A stretch of DNA of 64,000 nucleotides from Bradyrhizobium sp. ORS 278 (GCF_000026145.1 NC_009445.1:4836001-4900000); one strand, 5' to 3'. Positions 8,771 through 18,605 are shown, counted from the first letter of the stretch. Notes: a model not told the origin generated them from the letters alone. Translations and numbers: made by a program.

Positions 8771-8823
8771 ATCTGTGCCGCTGGGAACGGCGTTAAAGAC
8801 CGGTTATCCTGTGGCGTCTCAGC

Positions 8824-10005
8824 ATGTGGGCCAGCATGAAAGCATCACGAACCATCACCTGGATCCTGCTGGTCGCGGCTCTCGGCGGCGCCGGCTATTA
8901 CGGCTGGCAGCGTACCCAGGACGCTGAAGCGGCGAAGAAGACCGCCGCGCAGAAGTCCGCCCGGCCACCGGCGGTTCGGGTATCGACCGCCCCTGTCGAG
9001 AAGATCGATTTCCCCGTCTTCCTCACCGGGCTCGGCACCGTCCAGGGTTTCAATACCGTCCAGGTCCGCACCCGCGTGGATGGCCAGATCGACAAGATCG
9101 CCTTCACCGAGGGACAACTCGTCAACGAAGGCGATCTCCTGGTCGAGATCGATCCAAGGCCGTTCCAGGCCGCGCTCGATCAGGCCAAGGCCAAGAAGGC
9201 CCAGGACGAGGCCAATCTCGCCAACGCCAATCTCGATCTGCAACGCTACACCAAGCTCGGCGAGTTCGCGACCCGGCAGCAGCAGGACACCCAGCGCGCA
9301 ACCGTCGCGCAGCTGACGGCGCAGATTTCGGCCGACGACGCGGCCATCGCCAATGCCCAGACGCAGCTCAGCTACACCCAGGTGAAGTCGCCGATCTCGG
9401 GGGTCGCCGGTCTGCGCCAGGTCGATATCGGCAACATCGTCAACGCCTCGAGCCAGACCGGCATCGTCTCGATCGCGCAGATCGAGCCGATCGCGGTGAT
9501 CTTCACCGCGCCCGAGGAGCAGCTGCCCTACATCAACGAGGCGCAGAAGACGGCTCCCTTGAAGGTGATCGCGCTCACCACCGACGGCAAGAAGCAGCTC
9601 GCCGAGGGGAAGCTGATGGTCGTGAACAACCAGGTCGACACGTCGAGCGGAACAATCCGCCTCAAGGCGGTGTTCGACAACAAGGAGCACGTGCTGTGGC
9701 CGGGCCAGTCGGTCTCGACGCGTCTCCTGGTGCGGACGCTGAAGGACGCGACGGTTGTTCCCGACGACGCGGTCCAGCATTCGACCAGTGGGCTCTATTC
9801 GTACACGGTCAGTCCGGAGAGCAAGGCCGAGCTGCGCAAGGTGAAGGTGGGCGCCTCGATCGATGGCCGCACGGTCATTGAGGAGGGTCTCACTCCCGGC
9901 CAGCAAGTGATCACCGGCGGTCAGTTCAAGGTACAGCCAGGCTCGGTCGTGACCACAGCGGTCGCCAGTACGGAGCCGGCGGCAGCGAAGGTCCGGCAGG
10001 AATGA
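8824..10005 (+). CDS. RND efflux periplasmic adaptor subunit (MdtA-like)
   Basis: A 393-residue membrane fusion protein. An N-terminal membrane anchor (residues 8-24) is followed by the lipoyl half-motif VDGQIDKIAFTEGQLVNEGDLLVEIDPRPF, an alpha-helical hairpin rich in Ala/Gln/Asp (about 110-170), the second lipoyl half QLSYTQVKSPISG, the beta-barrel and the membrane-proximal domain (GQQVITGGQFKVQPGS). It links the inner-membrane RND pump to an outer-membrane channel; no outer-membrane factor gene is present, so a shared TolC-like protein must be used. The stop overlaps the pump start by ATGA. Start could be ATG 8836. Confidence 0.93.
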   Translation: MWASMKASRTITWILLVAALGGAGYYGWQRTQDAEAAKKTAAQKSARPPAVRVSTAPVEKIDFPVFLTGLGTVQGFNTVQVRTRVDGQIDKIAFTEGQLVNEGDLLVEIDPRPFQAALDQAKAKKAQDEANLANANLDLQRYTKLGEFATRQQQDTQRATVAQLTAQISADDAAIANAQTQLSYTQVKSPISGVAGLRQVDIGNIVNASSQTGIVSIAQIEPIAVIFTAPEEQLPYINEAQKTAPLKVIALTTDGKKQLAEGKLMVVNNQVDTSSGTIRLKAVFDNKEHVLWPGQSVSTRLLVRTLKDATVVPDDAVQHSTSGLYSYTVSPESKAELRKVKVGASIDGRTVIEEGLTPGQQVITGGQFKVQPGSVVTTAVASTEPAAAKVRQE

Positions 10006-13000
10006 ACGGCGGCGGCATCTCGGCACCCTTCATCAAATACCCCATCGGCACCTCGCTGCTGATGGCGGGCATCCTCTTCATCGGCCTCGTCGCCTATCCG
10101 CTGCTGCCGGTCGCGCCGCTGCCGCAGGTCGACTTCCCCACCATCCAGGTGACCGCCAATCTGCCGGGCGGCAGCCCCGAGACGATGGCGACCTCGGTCG
10201 CCCAGCCGCTGGAACGGCAGTTCGCCCAGATCCCCGGCATCGCCCAGATGACCTCGACCAGCTACCTGGGCACCGCGTCGGTCACGATCCAGTTCGATCT
10301 CAACCGCAGCATCGACGGCGCCGCCAACGACGTCCAGGGCGCGATCAACGCCGCCTCAGGCCAATTGCCGAAGAGCCTGCCCTCGCCGCCCACCTATCGC
10401 AAGGTCAATCCGGCGGACTCCCCGATCCTGCTGCTCTCGGCGACCTCGGAGACGCTGCCGCTCACCACGGTCAGCGACGCAGTCGACGCCGGTCTCGCGC
10501 AACAGATCAGCCAGATCTCCGGCGTCGCCCAGGTGATCATCGGCGGTCAGCAGAAGCCGTCCATCCGTGTCCAGATCGATCCAGCCAAGCTGGTCGCCAA
10601 GGGCCTGTCGATGGAGGATGTGCGCAGCCAGATCGCGATCACGACGGTCGACTCCCCGAAGGGCAATATCGACGGCGAACGCCGCGCCTACACCATCTAC
10701 GCCAACGACCAGCTCACCGACTCCAAGGACTGGAACGACGTCATCATCGCCTACCGGAACGGCGGCCCCCTGCGCATCCGCGACATCGGCAAGGCGGTGA
10801 CGGGAGCCGAGGACGCCAAGCAGGCGGCATGGGCCAATGGCAAGCGCGGCGTGTTCCTGGTGATTTTCAAGCAGCCCGGCGCCAACGTCATCGAAACCGT
10901 CGACCGCATCAAGGGCCTGCTGCCGCGCCTGGTCGCGGCGATCCCGCCGGCGATCAAGATCGATGTCATTTCCGACCGCACCACGACGATCCGCGCCGCC
11001 GTCGAGGATGTCCAGTTCACGTTGATCCTGACCATCTTCCTGGTCGTGATGGTCATCTTCATCTTCCTGCGCAGCTTCTGGGCGACGGTGATCCCGACCA
11101 TCACGGTACCGCTGGCGCTGCTGGGGGCCTGCGCCATGATGTGGGGCGTCGGCTACACGCTGGACAACCTGTCGCTGATGGCGCTGACCATCGCGGTCGG
11201 CTTCGTCGTCGACGACGCCATCGTCATGCTCGAGAACATCTCGCGCTATGTCGAGGAAGGCGAAACGCCGATGGCCGCCGCCTACAAGGGCGCCAAGGAG
11301 ATCGGCTTCACCATCGTCTCGATTTCGATCTCGCTGGTCGCGGTGCTGATCCCGCTGCTCCTGATGGGCGGCATCATCGGCCGCCTGTTCCGCGAATTCG
11401 CGGTGGTGCTGGCGATGACCATCTTCGTCTCGATGTTCGTGTCGCTGACCCTGACGCCGATGATGGCCTCGCGCTTCCTGCGCAACGAGCACGCCGCCCA
11501 GCACGGCAAGTTCTACCAGTGGAGCGAGGCCGCGTTCGACGCGATGCTGCGCGCCTACGAGAAGGGCCTGGACCTCGCGCTGCGCTGGCGCTTCGTCACG
11601 CTGATGGTGTTCTTCGCCACGCTTGGCCTGTCGGTCTACCTGTTCATCCTGATCCCCAAGGGCTTCTTCCCGCAGCAGGACGTCGGCCTGATCACCGCCA
11701 CCTCCGAGGCCTCGCAGGACATCTCGTTCAAGGCGATGCAGTCGCGTCAGGAGGCGCTCGCCAAGATCGTGATGGCCGACCATGACGTCGCCAGCGTCGC
11801 CATGGCGATCGGCGGCTCCGGCCGCGCCGGCAACAACGGCAACATGTTCATTACCCTGAAGCCGCGCGAGGAGCGCGACGCCACCGCGCAGCAGATCATC
11901 GCGCGGCTGCGTCCGCAGCTCGAGAAGGTCGAGGGCGCCCGCCTCTACATGCAGGCGGCGCAGGACATCCGGCTGGGCGGCCGGCCGTCCCGCACCCAGT
12001 TCGAGTTCACCCTGCAGGATCCGAACCTCTCCGAGCTCAACGAATGGGCGCCGAAGATCCTGGACAAGATGCGCTCACTGCCGGAGCTGCGCGACGTCGC
12101 CACCGACCAGCAGGCCGACGGCACCACGGTGCAGCTCGCCATCAACCGCGACACGGCCTCGCGCTACGGAATCACCCCGCAGCTGATCGACGATACGCTG
12201 TACGACGCCTTCGGCCAGCGCCAGGTCGCGCAGTATTTCACGCAGCTCAACTCCTATCGCGTGATCCTGGAGATCCTGCCGGAGCTGCAGGGCAATCTCG
12301 ACACGCTCAACAAGCTGTACGTGAAGTCGCCGACCACCGGCGACCAGGTGCCGCTGTCGACCTTCGCCAACTGGACCACCGCGCCGGTGAAGCCGCTGTC
12401 GATCAGCCACCAGGGTCAATTCCCGTCGATCACGATCAGCTTCAACCTGGCGCAGGGCGTCGCGCTGGGACAGGCCACCGACGCGGTTCAGCGCGCCATG
12501 GTCGAACTTGGCGCGCCCGCGACCTTGAACTCGAGCTTCCAGGGCACCGCGCAGGCGTTCCAGCAGTCGCTCTCGACAGTGCCGCTCCTGATCCTCGCGG
12601 CCCTCGTCGTGGTCTATCTGATCCTCGGCATCCTCTACGAGAGCTACATCCACCCGATCACGATTCTCTCGACCCTGCCCTCGGCCGGCGTCGGCGCGCT
12701 CGCGATCCTGATGGCGTTCGGCTACGAGTTCAGCCTCATCGCTCTCATTGGCGTCATTCTGCTGATCGGCATCGTGAAGAAGAACGGCATCATGATGGTC
12801 GACTTCGCCATCGCCGCCGAGCGCGACCAGCATCTGCCGCCGGAGCAGTCGATCCGCCAGGCCGCCCTGCTCCGGTTCCGCCCGATCATGATGACGACGA
12901 TGGCAGCCCTGCTCGGCGGCGTGCCCTTGATGCTCGGCAACGGCACCGGCTCGGAGATCCGCCAGCCGCTCGGCTATGCCATGGTCGGCGGCCTCATCGT

Positions 13001-13148
13001 CAGCCAGATGCTGACGCTGTTCACCACCCCGGTGATCTATCTCTATCTCGACAAGGTCAACAATGCCTTCGCCCGCTGGGGCCGGACGCATATCGACCAT
13101 GAGACGGAAAAGGCGCCGACCGGCTCAGTCAAGGAGGCGGCGGAGTAA
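10002..13148 (+). CDS. RND multidrug efflux permease (HAE1/MdtB-MdtC type)
   Basis: A 1048-residue inner-membrane drug/proton antiporter. It shows the family layout: short N-terminal region with the first helix, large periplasmic loop, a helix bundle containing GFVVDDAIVMLENI (the paired aspartates of the proton relay), a second periplasmic loop and the C-terminal bundle with IVKKNGIMMVDFAI and RFRPIMMTT. Full length, no frame disruption. It is translationally coupled to the adaptor. Control by the divergent MarR protein is likely. Substrates cannot be predicted; MdtABC-like pumps export bile salts, novobiocin and flavonoid-like compounds in other bacteria. Confidence 0.95.
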   Translation: MNGGGISAPFIKYPIGTSLLMAGILFIGLVAYPLLPVAPLPQVDFPTIQVTANLPGGSPETMATSVAQPLERQFAQIPGIAQMTSTSYLGTASVTIQFDLNRSIDGAANDVQGAINAASGQLPKSLPSPPTYRKVNPADSPILLLSATSETLPLTTVSDAVDAGLAQQISQISGVAQVIIGGQQKPSIRVQIDPAKLVAKGLSMEDVRSQIAITTVDSPKGNIDGERRAYTIYANDQLTDSKDWNDVIIAYRNGGPLRIRDIGKAVTGAEDAKQAAWANGKRGVFLVIFKQPGANVIETVDRIKGLLPRLVAAIPPAIKIDVISDRTTTIRAAVEDVQFTLILTIFLVVMVIFIFLRSFWATVIPTITVPLALLGACAMMWGVGYTLDNLSLMALTIAVGFVVDDAIVMLENISRYVEEGETPMAAAYKGAKEIGFTIVSISISLVAVLIPLLLMGGIIGRLFREFAVVLAMTIFVSMFVSLTLTPMMASRFLRNEHAAQHGKFYQWSEAAFDAMLRAYEKGLDLALRWRFVTLMVFFATLGLSVYLFILIPKGFFPQQDVGLITATSEASQDISFKAMQSRQEALAKIVMADHDVASVAMAIGGSGRAGNNGNMFITLKPREERDATAQQIIARLRPQLEKVEGARLYMQAAQDIRLGGRPSRTQFEFTLQDPNLSELNEWAPKILDKMRSLPELRDVATDQQADGTTVQLAINRDTASRYGITPQLIDDTLYDAFGQRQVAQYFTQLNSYRVILEILPELQGNLDTLNKLYVKSPTTGDQVPLSTFANWTTAPVKPLSISHQGQFPSITISFNLAQGVALGQATDAVQRAMVELGAPATLNSSFQGTAQAFQQSLSTVPLLILAALVVVYLILGILYESYIHPITILSTLPSAGVGALAILMAFGYEFSLIALIGVILLIGIVKKNGIMMVDFAIAAERDQHLPPEQSIRQAALLRFRPIMMTTMAALLGGVPLMLGNGTGSEIRQPLGYAMVGGLIVSQMLTLFTTPVIYLYLDKVNNAFARWGRTHIDHETEKAPTGSVKEAAE

Positions 13149-13161
13149 GCCGCCGCTTCTC
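13133..13161 (+). terminator. Hairpin overlapping the end of the RND permease gene
   Basis: GCGGCGG / CCGCCGC around the stop codon, extendable with G-U pairs into the flanking GGAG / CTTCTC. There is no clear T run, so termination is only possible. Confidence 0.3.
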
Positions 13162-13562
13162 GTTGCGGTCGACTGCCGTGCCATCTCCGCGTTGCCGGCG
13201 CTCTCGCCGCCCAGACTTTGCTGGGTGTGCATCGTTACGGTCACATGCGGACCGTCCGCTGAACGCGAACGGCGACGACGAGATGGCTAATCGCCTCAGC
13301 GCCTGCCTCGTCCTGCTGCTGCGCGCCGGGCCGACAGCACGCCGCGGACCCCGGGCGGCTGACCAAGCCAGCGCTGGTCTAGACGGCCGGCGCGGCTGGC
13401 CGAGGTTGCCAAACAGGTTGGAAATCCGTCATCCAGCGGCTTGCCAAAGCCTCGGACATGCGGGTAGAAGGACGCGTCGCCGCCGCCGGCCCGCTTCGTG
13501 GACCGGCTCGCAGAACGGTGCCAGACAGTCCGCCAAATGGTTGAAACTGCTCGGCATTCCGT
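13162..13562. other. Intergenic stretch before tRNA-Gln
   Basis: About 400 bases with no convincing gene on either strand. The last part must carry the tRNA promoter, but I cannot point to defined -35/-10 boxes. Confidence 0.4.
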
Positions 13563-13636
13563 TGGGGAATGGTGTAACGGTAGCACAACAGACTCTGACT
13601 CTGTTTGTCTTGGTTCGAATCCAGGTTCCCCAGCCA
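13563..13636 (+). tRNA. tRNA-Gln (anticodon CTG)
   Basis: A complete cloverleaf: acceptor TGGGGAA pairs with TTCCCCA; D arm TGGTGTAACGGTAGCA; anticodon stem ACAGA/TCTGT with loop CTCTGAC giving anticodon CTG; T arm contains GGTTCGAATCC. The discriminator is G and the CCA end is encoded. CAG is a frequently used Gln codon at this GC content. No integrase gene lies beside it, so there is no sign that it acts as an attachment site. Confidence 0.97.
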
Positions 13637-13854
13637 GCTTGATCTCTGCCGCGACGTTCTGAAGAGCGAAGCTTCGTTTGTCTGACCTTACATCATAAGC
13701 GCCCGGGCCGCGGATATCCCCGCGTCTCTTGTTCGCTTGCCGATCGCTGAGCCAGCTCTCCTCGGCGCGGGATCGCGCATTAACCTCTGTTCATTGCGAA
13801 TCGCCGAGAACGGAACAACCATTCCGGGCGCTACCCTCTGGCGGAGGACTCCAC

Positions 13855-16083
13855 GTGCAAAGCAGCGTCGGCTCGCGGGCCTTTCAGAACGCGCGGCTCC
13901 AAAAGCGGGCCAAGAAGCAGGCGGATGTGCTGCTGCCGGCGGCCGTGAAGGCCTATCGCGAGGGACGGCAGCATGAGGTTCAGGCGCTGTGCCAGCAGAT
14001 CCTGCAGGATTTACCGCAGCATCTCGGGGCCCTGCATCTGCTTGGCGTGTCCGAACGGGATTGCGGCCATTTCGATCAGGCCGTGCTGCTGCTGACGCGC
14101 GCCGTCGAGATCGATCCGCGCTCGGCCGATGTCCAGTCCGATCTCGGCCTGGCGCTGTCCCGGCTCGGCCGGCATGAGGAGGCCCGGGTCCGCTTCGAGC
14201 GCGCCATCGCGCTGAAGCCGAACTTCCCCTCCGCGTTCACGCATCTCGGCAACGCGCTGATGAGCCTGTTCCGTTTCGAGGAGGCGATCTCGGCGCATGA
14301 CCGCGCCATTGCGCTGAAGCCCGACCACGCCGAGGCCTACGCCAATCGCGGCATGGCGCTGATGTTCACGAGCCGCAACGGCGAGGCCGCCCAGAACTTC
14401 GATCGCGCGCTCTCGCTGCAGCCGCGGCTGCTGACGGCCCTGTTCGGCAAGGGCGTGGCCAGCATGAACCTGCGGGATTTCGACGCCGCACTGGCCGCCT
14501 TGAATGCGGCGCTGGCGATCAATCCGAAAGCGGCCGCCGTGATCGCCCAGCGCGGGCGGGCGTATCAGGAGCTGGGCAGGTTCGCCGAGGCGGAATCCGA
14601 TTTCGACGCCGCTCTCGCGCTCGAGCCTCTGCTGGAAGAAGCTCTTTGCGGCAAGGCCGCGGTCACGCTGGTCGATGGCAACATCGCGCTTTCGATCTCG
14701 GTCATCAACAAGGTGCTGGCACAGAATCCGAACTCGGAGATCGCCTGGACGCTGCTCGGCGTTTGCGCCGCGGCGCAGGGCGACACCGCCACCGCAATCG
14801 ACCATTACGACCGCGCGCTCGCGATCCGGCCGAACCATGAGGACGCGATCACCAAGAAGATCTTCGCGCTGGATTTCTTGCCCGACACCGGGGTGGAACG
14901 TCTCCAGGAGGCGCGGAGATATTGGTGGGAGGCGATCGGCTCGCGCCTGGAACGCCGCTCGCTCGGCGTGCGAAACATCGACCCCGACCGGCGCCTCGTC
15001 GTCGGCTACGTCTCGTCCGATTTCCGCGACCATTCGGCGGCCTTCGCCTTCCTGCCCATCCTGCGCCATCACGACCGCGCAAAGTTCGAGGTTGTTGCGT
15101 ATTCCTGCTCGCCGATGAAGGACGCCAAGACCGAGCTGTGCCGCTCGCTTGTCGATCGCTTCGTCGACGCCTCGCTGTGGGGCGACGACAAGCTCGCCGA
15201 TCAGATCCAGGCCGACAAGGTCGACATCCTCGTCGACCTCTCCGGGCATTCCGCCGGTCACCGGCTCACCATGTTTGCGCGCAAGCCGGCGCCGATCCAG
15301 GTCTCGGCCGTCGGCAGCGTCACCGGGACGGGCCTGCCCGTCATGGATTATCTGCTGGCGGATCCGGTGGTGATCCCGGCCGCGGTCCGGCACCTGTTTG
15401 CCGAGACGATCTACGACCTGCCGTCGCTGATCACGATCGAGCCGCCGCCGCCTCTTCCGCCATCGCCGCTCCCGATGCTGCGGAACGGCCATGTGACCTT
15501 CGGCGCGTTCAATCGCATCGACAAGATCTCCGAGCCGACCGTCAAACTCTGGTCGCAACTGATGCAGGCGACGCCGGGCTCGATCATCGTGATCAAGAAT
15601 CACTCGATGGGCGATCCCCTGCTGCGCGACCGATTGATCGCCCGCTTCGTCGCCCACGGCATCGCCGCGGACCGCGTCCGCTGTGTAGGCAAGACCACAC
15701 GGCTCGAGCATCTTGCGATGTTCGCCGAGATCGACATCTCGCTCGATCCGTTCCCGCAGAATGGCGGCATCTCGACCTGGGAGTCGCTGCAGATGGGCGT
15801 GCCCGTGGTCACCAAGCTCGGCAGCGGCCCCGCGGCCCGCGCGGGCGGCGCTATCGTCAAGGCGGTCGGCCTCGACGAATGGGTCGGTGAAGACGACGAC
15901 GGCTATCTCGCGATCGCGCGGAGCTTCTGCTCGCGGCCCGCGGAGCTTGCCGCGCTGCGCGCCGAGCTTCCGGCCATGGTCGCGCAGTCGGCTGCCGGAA
16001 ACAACGCGCTCTACACGCAGCAGGTCGAGACGGCCTACCGGACGTTCTGGCAGGACTATTGTCGGCACGCGCCGATCCGCTAG
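13855..16083 (+). CDS. TPR protein with SPINDLY/OGT-type glycosyltransferase domain
   Basis: A 742-residue protein. Residues about 25-365 are around nine tetratricopeptide repeats with the usual G-Y/A-A-P spacing (for example AYANRGMALMFTSRNGEAAQNFDRAL). Residues about 375-735 are the glycosyltransferase family 41 domain seen in O-GlcNAc transferase: VVGYVSSDFRDHSAAF, DILVDLSGHSAGHR, VTFGAFNRIDKISEPTV and DPFPQNGGISTWESLQMGVPVV. Bacterial members transfer sugars to protein or act in envelope glycan assembly; the acceptor is unknown. The GTG start is chosen for a GGAGG 7 bases upstream. A longer in-frame extension to 13729 lacks family similarity. Confidence 0.88.
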   Translation: MQSSVGSRAFQNARLQKRAKKQADVLLPAAVKAYREGRQHEVQALCQQILQDLPQHLGALHLLGVSERDCGHFDQAVLLLTRAVEIDPRSADVQSDLGLALSRLGRHEEARVRFERAIALKPNFPSAFTHLGNALMSLFRFEEAISAHDRAIALKPDHAEAYANRGMALMFTSRNGEAAQNFDRALSLQPRLLTALFGKGVASMNLRDFDAALAALNAALAINPKAAAVIAQRGRAYQELGRFAEAESDFDAALALEPLLEEALCGKAAVTLVDGNIALSISVINKVLAQNPNSEIAWTLLGVCAAAQGDTATAIDHYDRALAIRPNHEDAITKKIFALDFLPDTGVERLQEARRYWWEAIGSRLERRSLGVRNIDPDRRLVVGYVSSDFRDHSAAFAFLPILRHHDRAKFEVVAYSCSPMKDAKTELCRSLVDRFVDASLWGDDKLADQIQADKVDILVDLSGHSAGHRLTMFARKPAPIQVSAVGSVTGTGLPVMDYLLADPVVIPAAVRHLFAETIYDLPSLITIEPPPPLPPSPLPMLRNGHVTFGAFNRIDKISEPTVKLWSQLMQATPGSIIVIKNHSMGDPLLRDRLIARFVAHGIAADRVRCVGKTTRLEHLAMFAEIDISLDPFPQNGGISTWESLQMGVPVVTKLGSGPAARAGGAIVKAVGLDEWVGEDDDGYLAIARSFCSRPAELAALRAELPAMVAQSAAGNNALYTQQVETAYRTFWQDYCRHAPIR

Positions 16084-16407
16084 CCGTCGGCGTTGCCGTT
16101 CGCCAGAGCCTTCCATGCGAGGCGCCGTCAGGCCGCCGCTCGCGCCTCGAGAGCCGCAGCCACCAGCCTTCGCGAGCCGCGCGCCCGAGGGCCTATGCCG
16201 CGACTATCCGAAAATGTGAACTCAGGTGCGCTACCTGCCCGTCTCCCGCACGCGAGCGGACACATAGACCTGCATTCTGCAACTAATGGCAACCAATTCA
16301 GCGGCAGTTTTGCCACATCAGGCCGTTTCTCTGCTGGACCTACCGCAAGTTGCTGGCGGCTGCCTGCCGGACCGTGCAACTCGGAAGGAGCTGGAAGGGA
16401 GCGTGGA
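16084..16407. other. Intergenic stretch
   Basis: About 320 bases after the glycosyltransferase gene. I see no conserved gene, RNA or repeat, only open frames typical of high GC content. Confidence 0.4.
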
Positions 16408-16674
16408 TTGTCGGTGCTGCGTCGATTGGCTTTGCTCGGGATATATGGCCTGTCTTTCTTGGGGCTGGTCGGGCTCATCTGGCTGGCGGCGAGCCGGGAA
16501 GATGAGCAGCCGCCGTGCGGCCAGGGATCGATCGCCGCTGCGATGACGGGATGCCGAACGACCGCACGCGCCTTGTCCGCGGAAGACGTGATGACGTTTC
16601 AGCGACCCGGCTCGCCACCGCCGCCCGCGATCGCCTCCCGTGAGGACATGCTGACACGACGTGCTTCGCAATAG
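16408..16674 (+). CDS. Small single-pass membrane protein, unknown function
   Basis: A predicted 88-residue protein that I do not recognise. It opens with basic residues and one strong hydrophobic helix (LALLGIYGLSFLGLVGLIWL), followed by a polar, Pro-rich tail with two Cys. GGAAGGGAG lies 7 bases before the TTG, a good ribosome binding site; a GTG at 16414 is the alternative. It is convergent with the sulfotransferase gene, 10 bases away. Small size and the unusual start keep confidence moderate. Confidence 0.5.
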   Translation: MSVLRRLALLGIYGLSFLGLVGLIWLAASREDEQPPCGQGSIAAAMTGCRTTARALSAEDVMTFQRPGSPPPPAIASREDMLTRRASQ

Positions 16675-16684
16675 CGACGCCTGA

Positions 16685-17980
16685 TCAGCAGCGACACAGC
16701 TGGACGCCCGTTCGCTGTTCGACCCACGTCAGGTAGCCTTCCGAGCGCTCCATGACCTGCTTGGACGACAGTCCGAACTGCTCGAGCGTATAGACGTGCT
16801 TGAACCGGTTTCTGGAGCTCTCCGCCTCCAGCCGCCGCAGCAGCCGGCTCTCGAACTCCGGTGCGAAGTCGTCGCCGAACGTCGCATAAATCCGCCGGAT
16901 GGTTGCCAGCGGATCCTGAACGAGATCGTCGAAGATGATGTCAACGAACCGCATTGGGTTCACCGCGTCGTCGGCCTGCATCATCCTGTCCATGGACTGC
17001 CCGAACAGCTCCAGCATTCGACGACCAAGATCGTCGAAATCGATGCGTGGCGTGTAGGAGATCTGCAGCTGCGCGATCAGGCTCGCAAGCGCCGGAATGA
17101 TCTGGCAGGGGTCGCGATGCAGCCGGACGATTCGTGCATCGGGGAAGCTGTCGAACAGCACCGGAAGGAAATGGGCGTGGGCCAGCGACTTGCTGAGCCA
17201 GTGGCCGCCACGATGAAACAGCTGCAGATGCTGGACCTGGCGCTTGTAGCCTGCCCAGAGCGTGTCGAGCTGCGCCGAAGCGAGCGACCGGAACCATCGC
17301 CAATACTCCGGCGACCTGAGCCCGAGGATCATGTGCTGCGGGCCGTGCCACATCATCAGCTGGCACTCCTCCGGAGCCTCGACGTCGAACTCGTGGATCT
17401 TGTGCAGGTCCGGCATGACGGCCGCGCGGAACGCGGACTGTGCGCGCATGCGGCCGATACGCGCGTCGGTTTGATAGCTCGCCGGCCGCGGCGGCGGTGA
17501 CGGCTCCTGCAGCTCCCACAGACGGGGTGCGCGCGCCTGCGGATCGAGCGCCAGCAGATGATGCAGGAACGTGCTGCCGGTGCGGCCGAAGCCGATGAGA
17601 AACAGCGGCCTCGTGACGGGCACCTGCAAAATATCAGGCAGGTCGGAGAGGTCCCGCGCGAACTGAACGTAACGCTCGATCCAGCCATAGATGTAGTGCG
17701 CCGCCATGTACCTTCCGAGATCGTCATAAGCGGAGTCGCGCGCGATCGAGTCTGCGAGGCACCTGATCCCCTCGACAAGCAGGGTGCTCTCCGGGCCGAA
17801 CGAGACCGGACCGAGACGATCCTGAGCGAGGTCGAGCAGCTGATCGACGTCCAGCAGTCGTCTTGCGCAGAATTCACGGTCGAGCGACAGCATCCTGGTG
17901 AGGAGTTGCGCAGCCCTCGGCGAGCGCTGACCCGGAGCGACGACGAGGGTCTCGTCGGGATCGGCGGCCCCGCGACGCAT
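16685..17980 (-). CDS. PAPS-dependent sulfotransferase family protein
   Basis: A 431-residue protein with the sulfotransferase nucleotide-binding loop FLIGFGRTGSTFLHHLLAL (about residues 127-145), the equivalent of the 5'-phosphosulfate loop, and the downstream 3'-phosphate block IVRLHRDPCQIIPALASL (about 290). This is the sulfotransfer_3-like subgroup often found alone in Bradyrhizobium and mycobacteria. The acceptor cannot be deduced; no Nod-factor or polysaccharide genes are beside it. The start has GAGGAAC upstream. It reads convergently with the small gene at 16408 and has its own upstream region. Confidence 0.82.
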   Translation of the reverse strand: MRRGAADPDETLVVAPGQRSPRAAQLLTRMLSLDREFCARRLLDVDQLLDLAQDRLGPVSFGPESTLLVEGIRCLADSIARDSAYDDLGRYMAAHYIYGWIERYVQFARDLSDLPDILQVPVTRPLFLIGFGRTGSTFLHHLLALDPQARAPRLWELQEPSPPPRPASYQTDARIGRMRAQSAFRAAVMPDLHKIHEFDVEAPEECQLMMWHGPQHMILGLRSPEYWRWFRSLASAQLDTLWAGYKRQVQHLQLFHRGGHWLSKSLAHAHFLPVLFDSFPDARIVRLHRDPCQIIPALASLIAQLQISYTPRIDFDDLGRRMLELFGQSMDRMMQADDAVNPMRFVDIIFDDLVQDPLATIRRIYATFGDDFAPEFESRLLRRLEAESSRNRFKHVYTLEQFGLSSKQVMERSEGYLTWVEQRTGVQLCRC

Positions 17981-18149
17981 GTCGATGGTTCCTCGTTTTC
18001 GGCTGACAAGCGCATGCTAATGAAAGGGACCGTGATCCACAACACGGCGCTGGCGTCCGTCGGTCGAACCGTGCCATTCGACTGCAGCGGCGTGAGCCGA
18101 GTCATTGAATTTAACCCGGCATTCACCACGATCGTCACCCGGCCGGAAC

Positions 18150-18164
18150 GATGCAATTTGCATC
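18150..18164. repeat. Perfect palindrome GATGCAA-T-TTGCATC
   Basis: A 7-1-7 inverted repeat 26 bases before the small gene at 18191 and between it and the divergent sulfotransferase gene. The size and position fit an operator, but I cannot assign a regulator. Confidence 0.45.
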
Positions 18165-18190
18165 AAATTATCGGACCAGGGAGACGGGAC

Positions 18191-18349
18191 ATGACCAAGC
18201 TGAGAGATCTCGAAGACCAGATCGCGCGGGCCGAGCGGCTCGAGCGGAGCATCACCGACGTGCTGACGATCGAGCGGCTGCGCCAGTTCGCGGCGGAATG
18301 CCGCCGCGAGGCCGCAGGACTTGTCGCGTCCGAGCGCTGCGCCGCGTAG
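18191..18349 (+). CDS. Short charged helical protein, unknown function
   Basis: A 52-residue protein, MTKLRDLEDQIARAERLERS and onward, that is almost entirely charged amphipathic helix with a coiled-coil-like spacing of Leu/Ile. GGGAGA lies just upstream of the ATG. I do not recognise a family. Composition is coding-like (abundant Glu/Arg/Leu, third-position GC) and it lies just downstream of a perfect palindrome, suggesting its own promoter. Confidence 0.55.
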   Translation: MTKLRDLEDQIARAERLERSITDVLTIERLRQFAAECRREAAGLVASERCAA

Positions 18350-18605
18350 ATCGCGCCGAAGAGCGTGCTCATCCTCATCGCGGACATGCGTGGCAAGTGC
18401 TGCACCAGCTTGATCCCCAGTGTGTCGCGGGGGTCATCGACACGCGAACGGAAGGCGCAACGTCACGGGATCCGCCGCTCGGCCGGCTCGCCGCGCACGG
18501 TCGCCCACTCGGCGATGGCGGCTGGACCTTCGTCACTGCAAGGGCTTACGGTGGAGATCAAACAGGCCTGATGAGGCTTGTCCCGGGCAGGCGAGACCGC
18601 AATCG

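Noticed and set aside
13563..13636. tRNA-Gln as an integration site
   Set aside because: No integrase, no direct repeat of the tRNA 3' end and no change in gene style nearby.
14011..16116. 701-codon minus-strand frame opposite the OGT-like gene
   Set aside because: Antisense artefact of third-position GC; TPR and family 41 motifs are on the plus strand.
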